A stretch of DNA of 64,000 nt. It comes from Siphonodentalium dalli. Taxonomy: Eukaryota; Mollusca; Scaphopoda; Gadilida; Siphonodentaliidae. The notes below the pieces were generated by a model. That model saw only the letters and a program-made list of their open reading frames with translations, made no database searches and had not been told where the DNA came from. Positions 42,216-56,500 of the stretch are shown one piece after another (position 1 is the first letter of the stretch; each line of letters begins with the position of its first letter). The stretch covers positions 51,869,899 to 51,933,898 of the forward strand of contig CP136067.1 of assembly GCA_032622095.1 (NCBI GenBank), given 5' to 3'. Both the position numbers and the translations under genes were made by a program.

Positions 42216-44331
42216 TGTTGTGGATTGACACGCTAATTCAAACAAACTCTTTGTTTACTTTGTCTATAATCACAGTTGCTACAGTTATGCCGACAGCTAT
42301 CTCCCATTGGTGAAATACTTATAATATAATTTGATGATACTAAATATATAAGGAAGCATAAGCTGCCAAATCAGATTTAACAACATAATCCTAGTGTTAT
42401 TTCATTTGCTATGTTAAAAAATAATGAGATTCTAGAAACCCTTTCAACAATGGATATTTTCTATGTCAGCTTTTAATAAGATTGTTAGGGCATGGTAAAA
42501 TACGCATGTGGTAATTTCAACAATGGGCCATAACTGAGGTGAAAATTGGCGAGCGGAACCAAAATTCAAACTTGACCTGTATTTTGGGCTATTAAACCCA
42601 CAAATCAAATTTCAGTCCATTCAGTTAAGACTTACTAAAGTTATCATCCGGAAAAGAAAAAAAGCGAACAGACGGATGGACGGCTATACAGACCAATAAC
42701 ATAATGCGTTGTTTTTTTCAACACAGGAGTATATAAATAATCCAAACTGGATTTATTGGTCAAAAGCCCAAAATATTGATGGATGGACAGATTACATAAT
42801 ACAATGTTTATTCCAACGGGCATATAAAGAGGGTTTTAGCCATTCTCTAAGTCACTCTGAGTCTTTCGTAATCTCATCGACTTGTCATTCGCAAAAGGCA
42901 TGAGATCTTATCCCAATTTACATCACACTGTCTTAAGTAAATCATTTAGATTGGACTATTTCATCTTAGTGTAAGTTCTGATTGGCAGTAGTTACATGGA
43001 ATCCCAGGGGTCGTAAATAGACTCTCCAAGAGAGGTAATCAGGCCCACTACTGGAATTACCTAACCATAGATGTCAATTTTCCAGATATATAGCAAATCA
43101 GATATAATGCTAAATAAATAAATATACTGTGTTCTCTGGCACCTCTAACCACTGTAAAGAGATTACTCAAAATTGTATTTGCAGTTTTGACCCAAATTTT
43201 CAAAAAGTTCAAAACTCTTCAGATTCTATAATTTATTCACAATTAGAAATTTAGATAGGTTTCTGACATAATGAGTAAAAGGCGTTGGAGAATAGATTTT
43301 ATACATTGCTTCGAAATTTGTAGGATTTTTTACTAAAAAATTACCCATACATCCATTAATTTCTAGAATTCTTGGGGAACAACTATTAAAAATGAAAACA
43401 AATTAGCCTCCCTCCCTCATCCAGTTTCCCGTAATACTTGACTAAGAAAACAGGTCTAACATATATGTTTGCATTACCTGATAGTGATAAATATTAATCC
43501 TTTCTTTAGTCAATAATAATTGACAAGTAATTCCCTTGTTCAGATAATAAGTTTAACAAACAGCTGAACTTATTGCAGGAACATTTCCCACCTACTAAAA
43601 GAAGTCCTTCTGTATTATCTGTTTCTCTGTCTGTTGTCTACTTATGTTTCCTGAACACACCTTCAGATGAATAACAGACCATTCCATGTACGATATTATA
43701 ACTGATGGAAGAGTCCATTTAGTAAAGAAAAGGTTAAAGAGTATTCTAACTTAACTTTTAGGCCCAAACAAAATTATTTGAGTCTCAAAAGAAAAATAAT
43801 TCTGAAGGGATGATTTTATTTTAATTTTTAATGTTTTTTTGTGCACATCGTAAGCATGGATCATGATAGCTTCCACCATGATATCTAGTAATATTTCAGA
43901 AAATGTAGAGGGAACTTTGTTTTGCATACACATTCATAAGCTTTCCGATGAATGGCAAAAGCCATATTTCCGACTAAATCCTGAAAAGTTACCCATAATT
44001 CTGCTGTGTTTAAGGAGTCAATTAGTTAGGACATTACTGTAACAATTACATTGTGCTACCAGTATACCTGTATGACATAGGGATTACCAATAATGTTCTA
44101 ACGCCCGTGACTATTCACAATTGTTATTGTTGTCAATAAATTGACACCTCTCCATTATAACATGTGATCGTAAATTTCCTCCAGTGCCTTTCAATTGTTT
44201 TGGAGTTACAATTTATTTTCCAGACTATGATGATTGGCTAATCATTTTCTTCAATGAAGTCATCTACTTAATGTTCTATGTCACTATGCATATACATGAT
44301 AGTCAATCTATCAATCAAAGGGATATGTTAA
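42216..44331. other. Non-coding sequence with the Polinton-flank-like repeat
   Basis: At 43539-43700 this matches both flanks of the Polinton without the insertion (GATGAATAACAGACCATTCC at 43667 corresponds to the insertion point). An acceptor-like TTTTTTTCAACACAG before a 62-codon open stretch at 42727-42903 is noted, but no partner exon is seen. Otherwise AT-rich. Confidence 0.4.
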
Positions 44332-44852
44332 AGATACGGGCGGCGTTGGCGGTGGTTATGCTGTTAAAATATTCAGCTCTGTCAAAAACTGCCATAAACA
44401 GAAATAATAGTGAAATATAGACAGACTTTGTTCTTATACCAATCAGAAATATGGCATAAACAGTATGTTATTGTCAAATGTTTTTCCTTTGTTATGTAAA
44501 CAAAAGCAAAAAACGTTACAGAACCTGGCTTTTTTTTTTAGATCCGGATATGGTAAACATAAAGAGCATTATTTGTTACTGTTTTCCTGATATGGAAATA
44601 ATAAAGAGCGTTTATATCATTTGTGTGTGATTAACCGATAGAATTGCACAGTGTTAAGTAAACAGAAGCAAAACTTCTGTAACACGAGCAGGCTCTTGTT
44701 TACGTACACCATCGTACGTCTTGACAAAAATATACTATTTACGCGCTGATTATGTTTGGCATAAGAACAAAACTTTATATATTTTAATATTCCTTCTGTT
44801 GATGGCGATTTGAACAAATATGAAATTTCTGCAACGAACGCCGCCCGTGCCT
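44332..44852 (+). mobile_element. MITE family 1, diverged copy with both ends, unit A
   Basis: TTAA at 44328-44331 and 44853-44856; ends AGATACGGGCGGCG and CGCCGCCCGTGCCT. 521 bp. It includes AAAGAGCATT and AAAGAGCG motifs. B copy at about 57664-58183. Confidence 0.65.
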
Positions 44853-44856
44853 TTAA

Positions 44857-46861
44857 GAGTTCATGTAAGTTGCAAATAATGCTCAATACATATTATATAT
44901 GGATGTTGTTTTTTCTGTCATAATATCATAAATCAAAATAAAACGTCCCATGCTGGCCTGTTATTTCAAAGCAGCGGTGTCCGAGACTCAAATAATATTT
45001 TTTATTTGGCTTTAGGCTTCTTTCCATTTTATTCCACACCCATCGATACGAGGCACATGTATTCAACGGAATACGAGCCATTGAATACATATTAGTGTAT
45101 ACCTCTAGTTGAGTACATGCCGGAACTATTCTCGTTGACGTTGTCGCCAAGAAAGATGACGTACATTACGTCAACGATCCTATTCGGGTGATGCCCTGAA
45201 AATTACTGGTTATTCATCAGTTAAATCACAATAAAGGTAGTGCTAGTATCAATGAAGGTGACAGTAATGGATTTAATTTATATGACACAACGGTCTAGAA
45301 GAAATACAGAACACGACTTGCATCATAGTCTCGAATCTTTTATCGAACTACCGTACTGACCCGCGTTTAGGCCCAGGGGGGCCTTTGTTTTATTTGAGCT
45401 CAAAAATCCAAGTGGGCTTAAACTCGAATATGACCCTTTGCAAACCAAAAATCCCAAGAAATCGGGAGAGTAAAACTGAAGAAATGGATCCAAAAAATAA
45501 AGTCGATCCAACAGAGATTCGGGGAAATATACACGGCTTATAGATTAAATAAAGTTAAGTATAAGTTACTTTGAGAAAGTATTTTTTTCATTTTGATGTG
45601 TATATTAAAATATTAGCAACCACAACGCGCAGGCGCGTTGTTGCTTTTCAAGTTTAGGCGTGAATGACGTCATTAATTTTTACAATACCATGAAACAGCA
45701 TTTCGACGCGATGAAAATCCGGACAAGAAACATGGGTTAAAAATCACGTGACTTCCGCTTCGCTTTCGCACAGAATCATGGGAACAATAATATCCCAAAA
45801 AGAAACGGTGACACAGAATCGGAAGTGGACCAACGGGATTGTTATAAAATTAACAACTTTAGTTTTTCTGAACAATTCCTACGTGATTTTGGCCTATAGA
45901 TTAGTTTCGTTTGACCAATTTCGTTGGTTAGCTGAATAAAATCAGCGAAGACGTCATGACATGGTCCATGACGTCATTTGCGTCATTTGGTGTTGTGGGC
46001 TAGAATCCAGAAAAAATTGGTCTCCGCAGGAAACACTGATTTCACATCAGTATACTAGACTTGGTTGCATTTATAACCGTTTTCGCAAAAGATATATGCG
46101 AAAATAGCACAAGCAAACGTGCCTGCTTCAGAATCAAATTACCACAGTTGATTAGCCAAGGATGTACCCTTTCCAACAATGTATAGCACGACATCGTGTG
46201 TTGCGCCGATGTTTACTTATGGTGTTTTGTAATAACGATCCCGCCTTAGCTGCGTGTAATTTTCCTCCGTACAAATTGCTTAGCGAAAAATCCCCCTAAT
46301 AGGCGGACAACATATTCAATAAGTTCCCGTCTCGCAACGATTTGGCCTCACAGACATATCAGCCGCTTATCAATTCCTTCGAGATAAATGATTGAACCAA
46401 TCTACCCTAACAAGGGGGATTTTTTCACGGTTGTATGTCGCGCGAATAGTATTGGCTGGCTGCCAGGTATTCACACTCAACATCGGAACGCGGCTTATTA
46501 TTTGAAATCATTTGTGAGCAGTGGTGGCAGCGGGGAAGTCAAATTATATGTCCATCATAACATGGGTCGCCTTCGTTGGAGAAGTAGGAATTAAGCCTCA
46601 ACCAAATTTGTTGTCAAGTTGACGTGGGGGGCTTATATGACCTTGACCTTGACCATAAAACGACCTTGACCTCTGTTGAAAGACATCTCACTTAAAGGGC
46701 CATTTTGCTAGATATGTGTTGCGATGTACGCGCTCATGTCAATATTCAGAGGCCTTTTATAGCTATCCTTTAGAAATATACCGGTATCGAGGCTCCTACA
46801 TACGCGAGTCTGTATGTGACGAACAGAAACATGGGAGTACGATATCAATTTAAACTTGACC
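44857..46861. other. Non-coding sequence of unit A
   Basis: Contains CAACGCGCAGGCGCGTTG palindrome-like sequence near 45625, several TGACGTCA-type sites (45666, 45951, 45971) and the phrase ACCTTGACCTTGACC at 46639. ORFs of 60-75 codons have no supporting features. Copy in B. Confidence 0.35.
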
Positions 46862-47640
46862 TCCATAAAGAATCTATTATATGTTTGAGGAAAGTTTTGG
46901 TCTGTGCGTGTGGGTGTGTGTGTATGTGTGTGTGTGTGTGTGTTTCCGCGATGGAATCGGAAACGGCTAACCGATTTTGACGAAACTTGCTACGGGTATG
47001 TAGTTTGACCTGTGGACTAACATGGGTATATCCGTTTGCCCGTGCGGCGTCACCTTGACCTTCAAATGACCTTGAACTCAAGTTCTCCGCTGAGCCGATT
47101 TTCACCAAATTTGGTATGTGTGGGTAGTTTCAGGCGCTGAGCAATTTCGTCACACCCGGATGCCCGTGCGGCGTGAACTTGAGATTTTAAATGACATTGA
47201 ACTGTATCTGGGTATCCACTGGGCCGATTTCCACCATTTTTTGGGGGTGTTGGTGTAGATGGGGATGCCAACAAATTTCGTCTCACCAACATGCCCGTCA
47301 GACAGGTACCCAGCTAAAACCTAATGTATAGTTTGTGACTTTTGTCTGTTAGCTATGGCCGGGAAAACTTCCGGACGGATTTCGACGAAACTTGATACCT
47401 AAGTGTACGTTTGTCCGGGAAGTGTTTTGGACGGGTCAAAGTGTGATGCTTGATCTTCAAAATGGTCGATTCAAGATCAAATCGGGTAATAGTGGCGGAT
47501 TTCGACGATATTCGATAGCTAGGGATACTTTTGTCCGGGCAGTGTTTTGGACGGCTTAACTCGTAACCCCGACCTGACATTGACATTCAAAACGGTAAAT
47601 TCAAGGTCAAATCTGGTCAAATTTCGCATAACTAGATCCG
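46862..47640 (-). repeat. CTAGCAGGTGGACCCGAC-type repeat, inverted, unit A
   Basis: A TG microsatellite at about 46910-46945 is followed by repeated TTGACCTTCAAATGACCTTG and TTTTGTCCGGG phrases and ends at ACTAGATCCGACGAAGCACC. It is the inverse of the element at 5754-6386, diverged. B copy at 60193-60971. The tandem unit breakpoint lies 35 bp beyond it. Confidence 0.55.
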
Positions 47641-49838
47641 ACGAAGCACCGCGTGTGGTTGCCCCGTTACGTGTCTGGCGGCCATGTTTTTCAACGAATT
47701 TCAGTCAAAATAGGAGGCTCCATCTAGAGGTCATCCTGAAGATCCATATGAAGATTGGTGGTGATCAGATGAGTGACGTGTTCTGTAGGGTGCACCAAAG
47801 GATATAGTCATACCATGAGTAAATTCCAATATGACCACTGGTGGCCACGTTTTTCAACAAATGGCAGTAAAAATAGGAGGCACCAATCAAGAGGTCACTC
47901 TGAAGATCCATATAATGTTTGGTGATAATCAGATGAGGGATGTGGTCTGTAGGTTGTGCCAAAGGATTTAATCATGCAAAGAGTAAAATCAAAGATGGCT
48001 GCCGGCATCCATGTTTTTCATCGATAATTGTTCAAATTTGATAGCTCCCATCTAGAGGTGATTCATGGAGACTTTTACCTTTATCTTTCATTCGCTTACC
48101 AGGAATGTGGTACTGCTACACCAGCTAACCCCATTTTACAACAATCTTCACCATATCTTATTTTGGATTATGCCCCTTTCATGTATTTCAAATAGACAAG
48201 CCTGCAAATAGTGTGTCTGTCATTTGCAGAATGAGGTCCCCAGATGGTGAATTCAGAGACGCTATCCTGGAAGGTGGGCTAGCATCACAAAATTCACCCT
48301 CTGAGAACTCAATCTGCAATGGGACACCTAGGATCAGATTGAATTTCCCCCAGTTGAAGTTGGTGATGTTCACCCATTAGTCAACTCGATTATGGATTTT
48401 ATCTTCTGCAAATTAGAGGATACAGAAACTTCCCAGAAGGGTAAAAGTTACTAAAAAACAATCTTAATTTGAGATTATATACTTCCCAGAAGATGAGGCT
48501 AGCAGAATGAGGTACACAGAGGGTGAATTTGGTGATGCTAGTCCACTCTGAAGGATAGCATCACTAAATTCACCCTCTGGGGACCTCATTCTGCATATGA
48601 TCTCCTGTGTTATTCATCCGTTTGTACTGAAATTTTGAACAAATTGAGAACATGGTAAATGCGGAACATTGTGGAAGTTAATTACCCCCATGGTTTTCTA
48701 ACCTTCTTGTGAATGTTGCTTGATTGAAAATATTACCATTTTTAAAAACCACACATTCAACTTTGACGCTCAACAACGTCGCAGGTTGATGGGTTAACTG
48801 GGAGATCAGTGTTTGCTAAGTGCCCGATCCACTGCATTCACTCGAAAGGATCTCTGCCCCGTAAGGTGGACCAAGAAAGAAGTACCGCCTTCAATAAATC
48901 TATGGTGGTACCTCTTTCTTGGTCCATCATATGGGGCAGGGATCCTTTCGAGTGAATGCAGTGGATCAGACATGGGAGTGGTTCAAAATCATGCCCCTTT
49001 GTTCCAAAGCAGGTGTCTTGAATGATGGATGTTTCACCAAATGTGATAAGAAAACTCTACCATATTTCAAGAAACAGTACTGGCTATGGGAAAGATCGCT
49101 TCACATAGCCAGTTTCTTGAAAATGAGTTTTCTTATCCCATTCGGTGAACAAAGCCATTGTATAAGACTTTCCTTACAGATGGAGGTGTTTGGCTCCAAC
49201 AGATCTAAGGGTTGGTTTGCCATACAGAGCAAGATTCCATTATCTAGAGTGAAAACAGAGGACCAGATATGGAGGTGGTTCAAAATAATGCCCCAAAATT
49301 CCCACAACGTGACAACTGGTGAATTTGAAGAAAATCCTAAGCAGTAATGAAGCCAGTGACACTTAACCAACACTGATCAACCAGTTACAGTAATGCCCTA
49401 AATAATTGACTCCATAACCACAGAAGAATTATGGCTCATTTTTCAGGATTTAGTCGAACATATGGCTTGAGAGCTTTCCAATGAATGGCAACAAGCCATA
49501 TTTCCGACTAAATCCTGAGAAATTACTTATAATTCTGCTGTGGTTAAGGAGTCGATTATTTTGGGCATTACTGTAACCAATCAACTCGTGATTATGTTGA
49601 GCATCAAAGTTGATTTTTGAAAATGGCAAATTTTCCAATCAAACATTCAGGATAGAAAACCCTCGGAATAATTAACATCGACAATGTGCTGCATTTATCA
49701 CGCTCTTAATTCGTTCAAAATATCGATACGATCAGGTGAATAACACACACAGGGTATTACATGAGAGGTGCATAACTCCATCAGAAATGGTTGGACCAGA
49801 CCCAAGTTCCATCTTCACCTGTATCTTCGTGTGATTAA

Positions 49839-50230
49839 CCCTTTACCCAACAGAATGGCCCTGTGCCAATGCATTCTCTTATATATGCGAGTCGACCATA
49901 GGTCGCCTCGCATATATAAGAGAATGCATTGGCTTAACACATTAAAAATTATAAAATTGTTAAAGAATGTAAGAAAAAATGGTAAAAAGTGTTAATAAAC
50001 GATTTTATTTAGGCCAATGCATTCTCTTATATATGCGAGGCGACCTATGGTCGACTCGCATATATAAGAGAATGCATTGGCACAGGGCATAACTGTAACT
50101 ATCACAATGTGGTCAAGGAGCCGGTTCCAATGATATCCATATTTGTATGGTTCTATTGAGACAGACCGAAGATATTTTAGGCTGTTGAATCTTTATTTGG
50201 CCGGTTTTGGCCGGTTTGTTGGGTAAAGGG
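49839..50230. mobile_element. MITE family 3 (piggyBac-like), unit B
   Basis: TTAA at 49835-49838 and 50231-50234; ends CCCTTTACCCAACA and TGTTGGGTAAAGGG, a better match than in A. Two palindromes instead of three. The sequence after its right TTAA differs from A and C for about 40 bp (ATAAACATGAGCTGCC...), so a second local event occurred here. Confidence 0.7.
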
Positions 50231-52089
50231 TTAAAATAAACATGAGCTGCCACACACATACAGCAAACCCATTCAATCGGAGTCAATCCTATTCGATGGT
50301 CCCCATATCATCAGATTCCAACAACAACATTTTTTTAATGCTGCTTCAGTTATCAGAATCGATTAATTTCCAAAAAAATAATGCTAACCAGTCAACTATA
50401 GTATAAAATTGCCCAGAACGTGTTATTTATCAACATTTTGTTTAACGAATTTGGCTGGATTATCAAATATCTAACACCCAAATCCACTTGATTTTAGAGT
50501 TATAAATCCATCTTCATCCGCAATTTGATCCGAGTCCATCGGCTTGACAAATATTTGCCAGGCCACCAAAAATTACATATCGGAGAAATAACAAATTTCA
50601 AAAATCTATATCTGATCACTCTGAGCTTTGATGGGTGGGTTCCTTGAGTCAAATAAAATATTGTTTACCCCCGAAGTCAAAGAAATAGTAATTTGGGAGC
50701 ATGAATTCGGATTATGCATATTACAAACAAAATATGAAAGTTATTGGATAACTATAACTCAAGATATCATCCTGACAACAAAATAATCAGCAAACTCCAA
50801 GTCGAAAAGGGTAAGAACACTGTTAGAAATGGTCGGACTGGATCCAAATTTGATATTTACCAAGACTTTCTCATAGGAAGACCATAAACCAATCTTGATG
50901 AAATTTTGTCAAATAATTCTAGGTAAAAATGGTTGAACCAGATCTAAATGCGAACTTGATCAGTACTTTCTCATATGAAGACCATGTACCATATTTGATA
51001 AAATTCTGTAAAATATTACTCAAGTTATTATCCTGACAACAATCTTTTTGGACGGATGGATGGACACGGCTTGGTGACCATTTCTATAATCTCACTTTAA
51101 AGATACGGGCGGCGTTGGCTGTGGGTATGCAGTTAAAATATTCACCTCCGTCAAAAACCGCCATAAACAGAAAGAATAGTAAAATGTAGACAGACCTTGT
51201 TCTTATACCAATCAGAAATATGGCATAAACAGTATGTTATTGTCAAATGTTTTTCCTTTGTTATGTATACAAAAGCAAAAAACGTTACGGAATCTAGTTT
51301 TTGTTTAAATCCGGATATGGTAAACATAAAGAGCGTTATTTATTACTGTTTATTACTATATGGAAATAATAAAGAGCGTTAATATATCATTTGTGTGTGA
51401 TTAACCAATAGAATTGCGCTGTGTTATGTAAACAGAAGCAAAACTTCTGTAACACGAGCAGGCTCGTGTTTATGTACACATCGTACGTTTATGTACACCA
51501 TCGTATGTCTTGACGACAATATACTATTTAAGCGCTGATTATGTTTGGCATATGAACAAAACTATATATATTTTAATATATGTTAAGTTAGACTGATAAA
51601 TAGTTTATTAAAATAAACTTTTCACCCCCAATTTCATTAACAGGCATATATTGATAACAATTCCTCTTGCTTTACAAAATGTTTAATATGCAGATGACAT
51701 ATTTCAAAATAAATATATCTAAAACAATTGGAATTCTACACAAAAAGAACATAACACTTAGTATTTAACACTTTCATGACTGGAGCTTTGTGAAAACCCT
51801 GTGCCAATGCATTCTCTTATATAGGTATCCCATAGGGAGGCTCGCACATATATAAGAGAATATATTGGCCTAACAAGATTTACCTTGACCTTGCAAGCCT
51901 GTGCATTCTCTCATATATATATGCAAGGCTCTCAATGGGAGACTCACATATATAAGAGAACGCACTGGCACATTAACTTTAATGCTGTACCAGCGCAGCT
52001 CCAGTCATGAAAGGGATATACAGGGTTTCCACTATGGGGTCAGGAAGTCTCATTTTGAGTAATTCACCCAAGCCAATTTTCCACCAGGC

Positions 52090-52430
52090 CTGTAATTATG
52101 GTGTCGGACATTTGCAGAAAGAGGTCCCCAGAGGGTGATTTTAGTGACACTACCCTGAACAGTGGGCTAGCATCACCGAATTCATCATCCGGGGACCTCA
52201 ATCTGCTATGGGAGACCTAGACACAGATTTAAGTTCCCAGATGGTGAAGATGGTGCAATGCATTGTGTTGTCTGCCAATTTGGGGATATAGAGAAACTGA
52301 ACTAAAAAAGAAATAGAATCAAACTAAAAAAGTAGTTAATTTGGTAATAAAGATACTTTCCAGAGATAATGAGGCCTGTGGAGGGACCTCATTCTGAAAA
52401 TGTCCGGCACCATATTTTCAGGCTGCCTGA
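52090..52430. mobile_element. MITE with CAGGCCTG / TGTCCGGCACCAT ends, unit B
   Basis: The left end CAGGCCTGTAATTATGGTGT is inverted as CCATATTTTCAGGCTGCCTG at 52411-52430. The inner part holds the GGTCCCC foldback (52116-52204). Unit A keeps only the left portion because of its deletion. Confidence 0.55.
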
Positions 52431-53166
52431 TCATTGTTAACTAATACAGTAATGCCCTAAGTAATCAACAATGGGCCATAATTCTGCTGTGGTTAAGGAG
52501 TCGATTACTTAGGGCATTAGTGTACATGTATGTAAGTAGAAATTACTTCAAACTAGCCAGCGGATGAATGTCTGATGTTAGCATGTGATGGTAAATCAAG
52601 AATATTTCATGGGATAGTATCAGGCATCAACATTAATTTAAAATTATAAAATGTTATCCCCGCTTGAAATAGTAACATTTTCAGCATGATTAGTTGGCCC
52701 ACAATGTCTGTGCCATACAATTTCAACCTATTTTTTTTCAGATTCACGATGTTCAAAACACATAATTAGGGCCGGGAATCCTTGTCTTATTATCATATAT
52801 TTTGGGATTTAAACGGATGTGACTCATTTGAACCCCAAAATTAGTATACATAATATGGTAAGAGTTATCTCAAAATATACTTACGCGGGAGATATCTGAA
52901 CAATTTTTTTTTTATAAATTTGAGATTGTTTTGTTTGTGCCAGTCAGTGGTCACACAAAAATTGCACCTGTAGACCATAGGAAGAAAATCTAGACCCGTC
53001 GTCCCTCTGAAACATTTATGGTGCTACATAATTTTGGTGATAAAAACAAACAGAATGCAATGAGTGAAATTTTAAAATAATTTCCTGTTAAGGTAACCCA
53101 ATGAACTTTTGCCGGACAGTCAGTTTCCGAATCCAGAATTTCAATGAATACATTTAATGGCTTAAC

Positions 53167-53564
53167 CCTTTCAGTGCCAGGTCCGATTTTTGTATCAACC
53201 CATATACCCTGTGCCAATGCATTCTCTTATATATGCGAGTAGACCATAGGTCGCCTCGCATATATAAGAGAATGCATTGGCCTAACAATTTTTCATCATT
53301 TGTTATTATTTTTCACAATTTTTTACAATTTTAATAATTTTTTTCTTATATTCTTTAACAGACTTATGTTGTAGGTTAAGTGCCAGGGAATCTTACGTTT
53401 TTCATGGGCATCAAAATTATTACTATGAATACTTGGTGATAGTTTTGAGTTATAACATGCCCCTAAGGTTTTATCCAGTAAAATTAAAAAAAATTAAAAA
53501 AAAGAAGATTTTACAGACCGTAAATTAGGGCCGGTGAGATCGGCCCCTGGCACTGAAAGGGTTA
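53167..53564. mobile_element. MITE family 3 with perfect ends, unit B
   Basis: TTAA before CCCTTTCAGTGCCAGG, and CCTGGCACTGAAAGGG followed by TTAA. One palindrome (53214-53282) inside. About 400 bp. Best example of the piggyBac-like hallmarks in the window. Confidence 0.75.
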
Positions 53565-56500
53565 ACTAAATATTTATGTTTGGCTGAAACTTGGAATATA
53601 CCACTAGATGTCTAATGACAACTGGCTACATCACAACCCTTAGAGGAAACTCTGGTATATTGTAAATAACAATGGCAATTAGTTACATACTATTAATTAA
53701 ACATTCAAATCGTTTATCACATACAACAACAACATGAACATGTCATCAATCCATCAGCTTTCAAAACCTCAGTTTAACAAAGCTCTCAAATCGCTCAAAC
53801 CTTTACATGATTATCACTATTGTTAACACATTCAGATGACCATGATTCAATCATAAGTGGAGGAGACAGGCCCCTAAAAAATTGTGCATAGTTTGTTCAC
53901 ACGAGTATGATGTCGTCGCAGATGAAGATATTGTAGGTTCTTCGTAAGCCATGGTTAATCACGTGATTGACAACTCTAAGATCTTTCCATCTACGATTTT
54001 TACGTATACACAACTGCGATTACGTCGCAAGTGGAGGATTTCGCATCTAAAATCAAACAGTACTTGATATTATTTTTTTACTCGCGATCTTGTCGTGAGC
54101 ATGCGCAGTCCAACTACCGGTTACTACATACGACAGAAATAATTCAACTTACGATTGAATCAGGGTCATCTGAACGTTCACTTACAAATGCCGAGCAGTG
54201 AGAGAGTAACCCTTTCATGGCGGAGCTTCGATGGTGCAGCATTAAAGATATACATAGGGAGCCTCGCATATATAAGAGAATGCACTGGCTTAGAAGGGCA
54301 AGGTTAATATTGTTAGGCCAATGTATTCACTTATATATGCGAGGCTCCAATGGGAGACTCAAATATATAAGAGAATGCATTGGCACAGGGTTATTCTCAA
54401 AATTTCAGGAAGCTCCAGTCATGGAATGGTTACCTTTTTATTTACTACATGGATTCTCTTGGCAATTATCAATGTATACATTGGAATGGTCCATTATTCA
54501 TTTGGAGGGATATTCAGGAAATATAAGCAGACGACAGACAGACAAAATGATAATTATAAGATTTCAGAAGTATTGCTATTCATTGGAGGGAAATTTTCAA
54601 ATAAAAAACTCAACAAACGACAATGGCCTATGGCCGTATGTTGAACTTATTTTCTGAACATTTCCTGAGGGAATTTCTTATCAGTGAGTATTTAGTAGAG
54701 AAAGGGTTAAATCCAGACAGTTATTTTCAACAGGTTCCAAATTAAAGATATATTATGTACTTATTCAGGTGCGTGAAACTAGTAAGTTGGTATTCAGGCA
54801 CTATGCCAACTGGAGGAATATAGCATTCTAGTAACATTGCCGAAAATTTCAAACAAATCGACATTACCACTCCAAAGAAAACATCGTCTGAACTACGCGC
54901 AATTGTAAATATTTACTTCTCAATTCAGGACGCAACTATCTGCGATAAGCTAACAAAAACGATTTCGCCATCGAGAGTCACTGTATTTAATTAATATATA
55001 AGAATGGCAGTGTTTGTTTTCAATTTGGATATAATATTTGTAAAAATTACTACTTTGAGCAAGATTATTCTCCCTACCGGAGTGTTTCACACCACTTTAA
55101 AATTACAAGAATTTCACTTGAAATATTTTTCAAAGGACAAAGTAAACAAATCAACTAACAGTTATTTTATATGATATTCCGTTGTGGAATGGCACGCTAA
55201 TTCAAACAAACTCGTAATTAAACAGGTCTGGCACATTCCAAATTCAACTATTATTGTTCAATATGGCTATTTCTATTTAACATGTTCGATAAAAGAGGCA
55301 TAACCTAAAATCAGATGATACAAATATACCTGAAGAATAGTGTTAACCCCTTTCATGACTGGAGCTTACTGAAATTTTGCGAAAACCCTGTGCCAATGCA
55401 TTCTCTTATATATGTGAGTCGCCCAAAAATACATTGGCCTAACAATATTTGCCACGACCTAACAAGCCAGTACATTCTCTTATATATACGAGGCTCCCTA
55501 TGGGAGACTCACATATATAGGAGAATGCAATGGCACAGGATATTTAATGTTGTGGATTGACACGCTAATTCAAACAAACTCTTTGTTTACTTTGTCTATA
55601 ATCACAGTTGCTACAGTTATGCCGACAGCTATCTCCCATTGGTGAAATACTTATAATATAATTTGATGATACTAAATATATAAGGAAGCATAAGCTGCCA
55701 AATCAGATTTAACAACATAATCCTAGTGTTATTTCATTTGCTATGTTAAAAAATAATGAGATTCTAGAAACCCTTTCAACAATGGATATTTTCTATGTCA
55801 GCTTTTAATAAGATTGTTAGGGCATGGTAAAATACGCATGTGGTAATTTCAACAATGGGCCATAACTGAGGTGAAAATTGGCGAGCGGAACCAAAATTCA
55901 AACTTGACCTGTATTTTGGGCTATTAAACCCACAAATCAAATTTCAGTCCATTCAGTTAAGACTTACTAAAGTTATCATCCGGAAAAGAAAAAAAGCGAA
56001 CAGACGGATGGACGGCTATACAGACCAATAACATAATGCGTTGTTTTTTTCAACACAGGAGTATATAAATAATCCAAACTGGATTTATTGGTCAAAAGCC
56101 CAAAATATTGATGGATGGACAGATTACATAATACAATGTTTATTCCAACGGGCATATAAAGAGGGTTTTAGCCATTCTCTAAGTCACTCTGAGTCTTTCG
56201 TAATCTCATCGACTTGTCATTCGCAAAAGGCATGAGATCTTATCCCAATTTACATCACACTGTCTTAAGTAAATCATTTAGATTGGACTATTTCATCTTA
56301 GTGTAAGTTCTGATTGGCAGTAGTTACATGGAATCCCAGGGGTCGTAAATAGACTCTCCAAGAGAGGTAATCAGGCCCACTACTGGAATTACCTAACCAT
56401 AGATGTCAATTTTCCAGATATATAGCAAATCAGATATAATGCTAAATAAATAAATATACTGTGTTCTCTGGCACCTCTAACCACTGTAAAGAGATTACTC

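Larger units (their letters stand above)
35383..47674 (+). repeat. Large tandem unit A (12.3 kb)
   Basis: Starts CTGGCGGCCATGTTTTTCAA and is followed head-to-tail by unit B at 47675 and unit C at 61006. Nearly identical in sequence to B apart from a 1,080-bp deletion at 39926/39927 and MITE differences. Contents are MITEs, foldbacks and diverged repeats; I see no convincing gene. Open frames of 60-140 codons run through repeat sequence and recur in B with the same or shifted lengths. Confidence 0.9.

Noticed and set aside
42727-42903. Exon-like stretch after TTTTTTTCAACACAG
   Set aside because: Only an acceptor-like site and 58 codons; no partner exon, no recognised fold.
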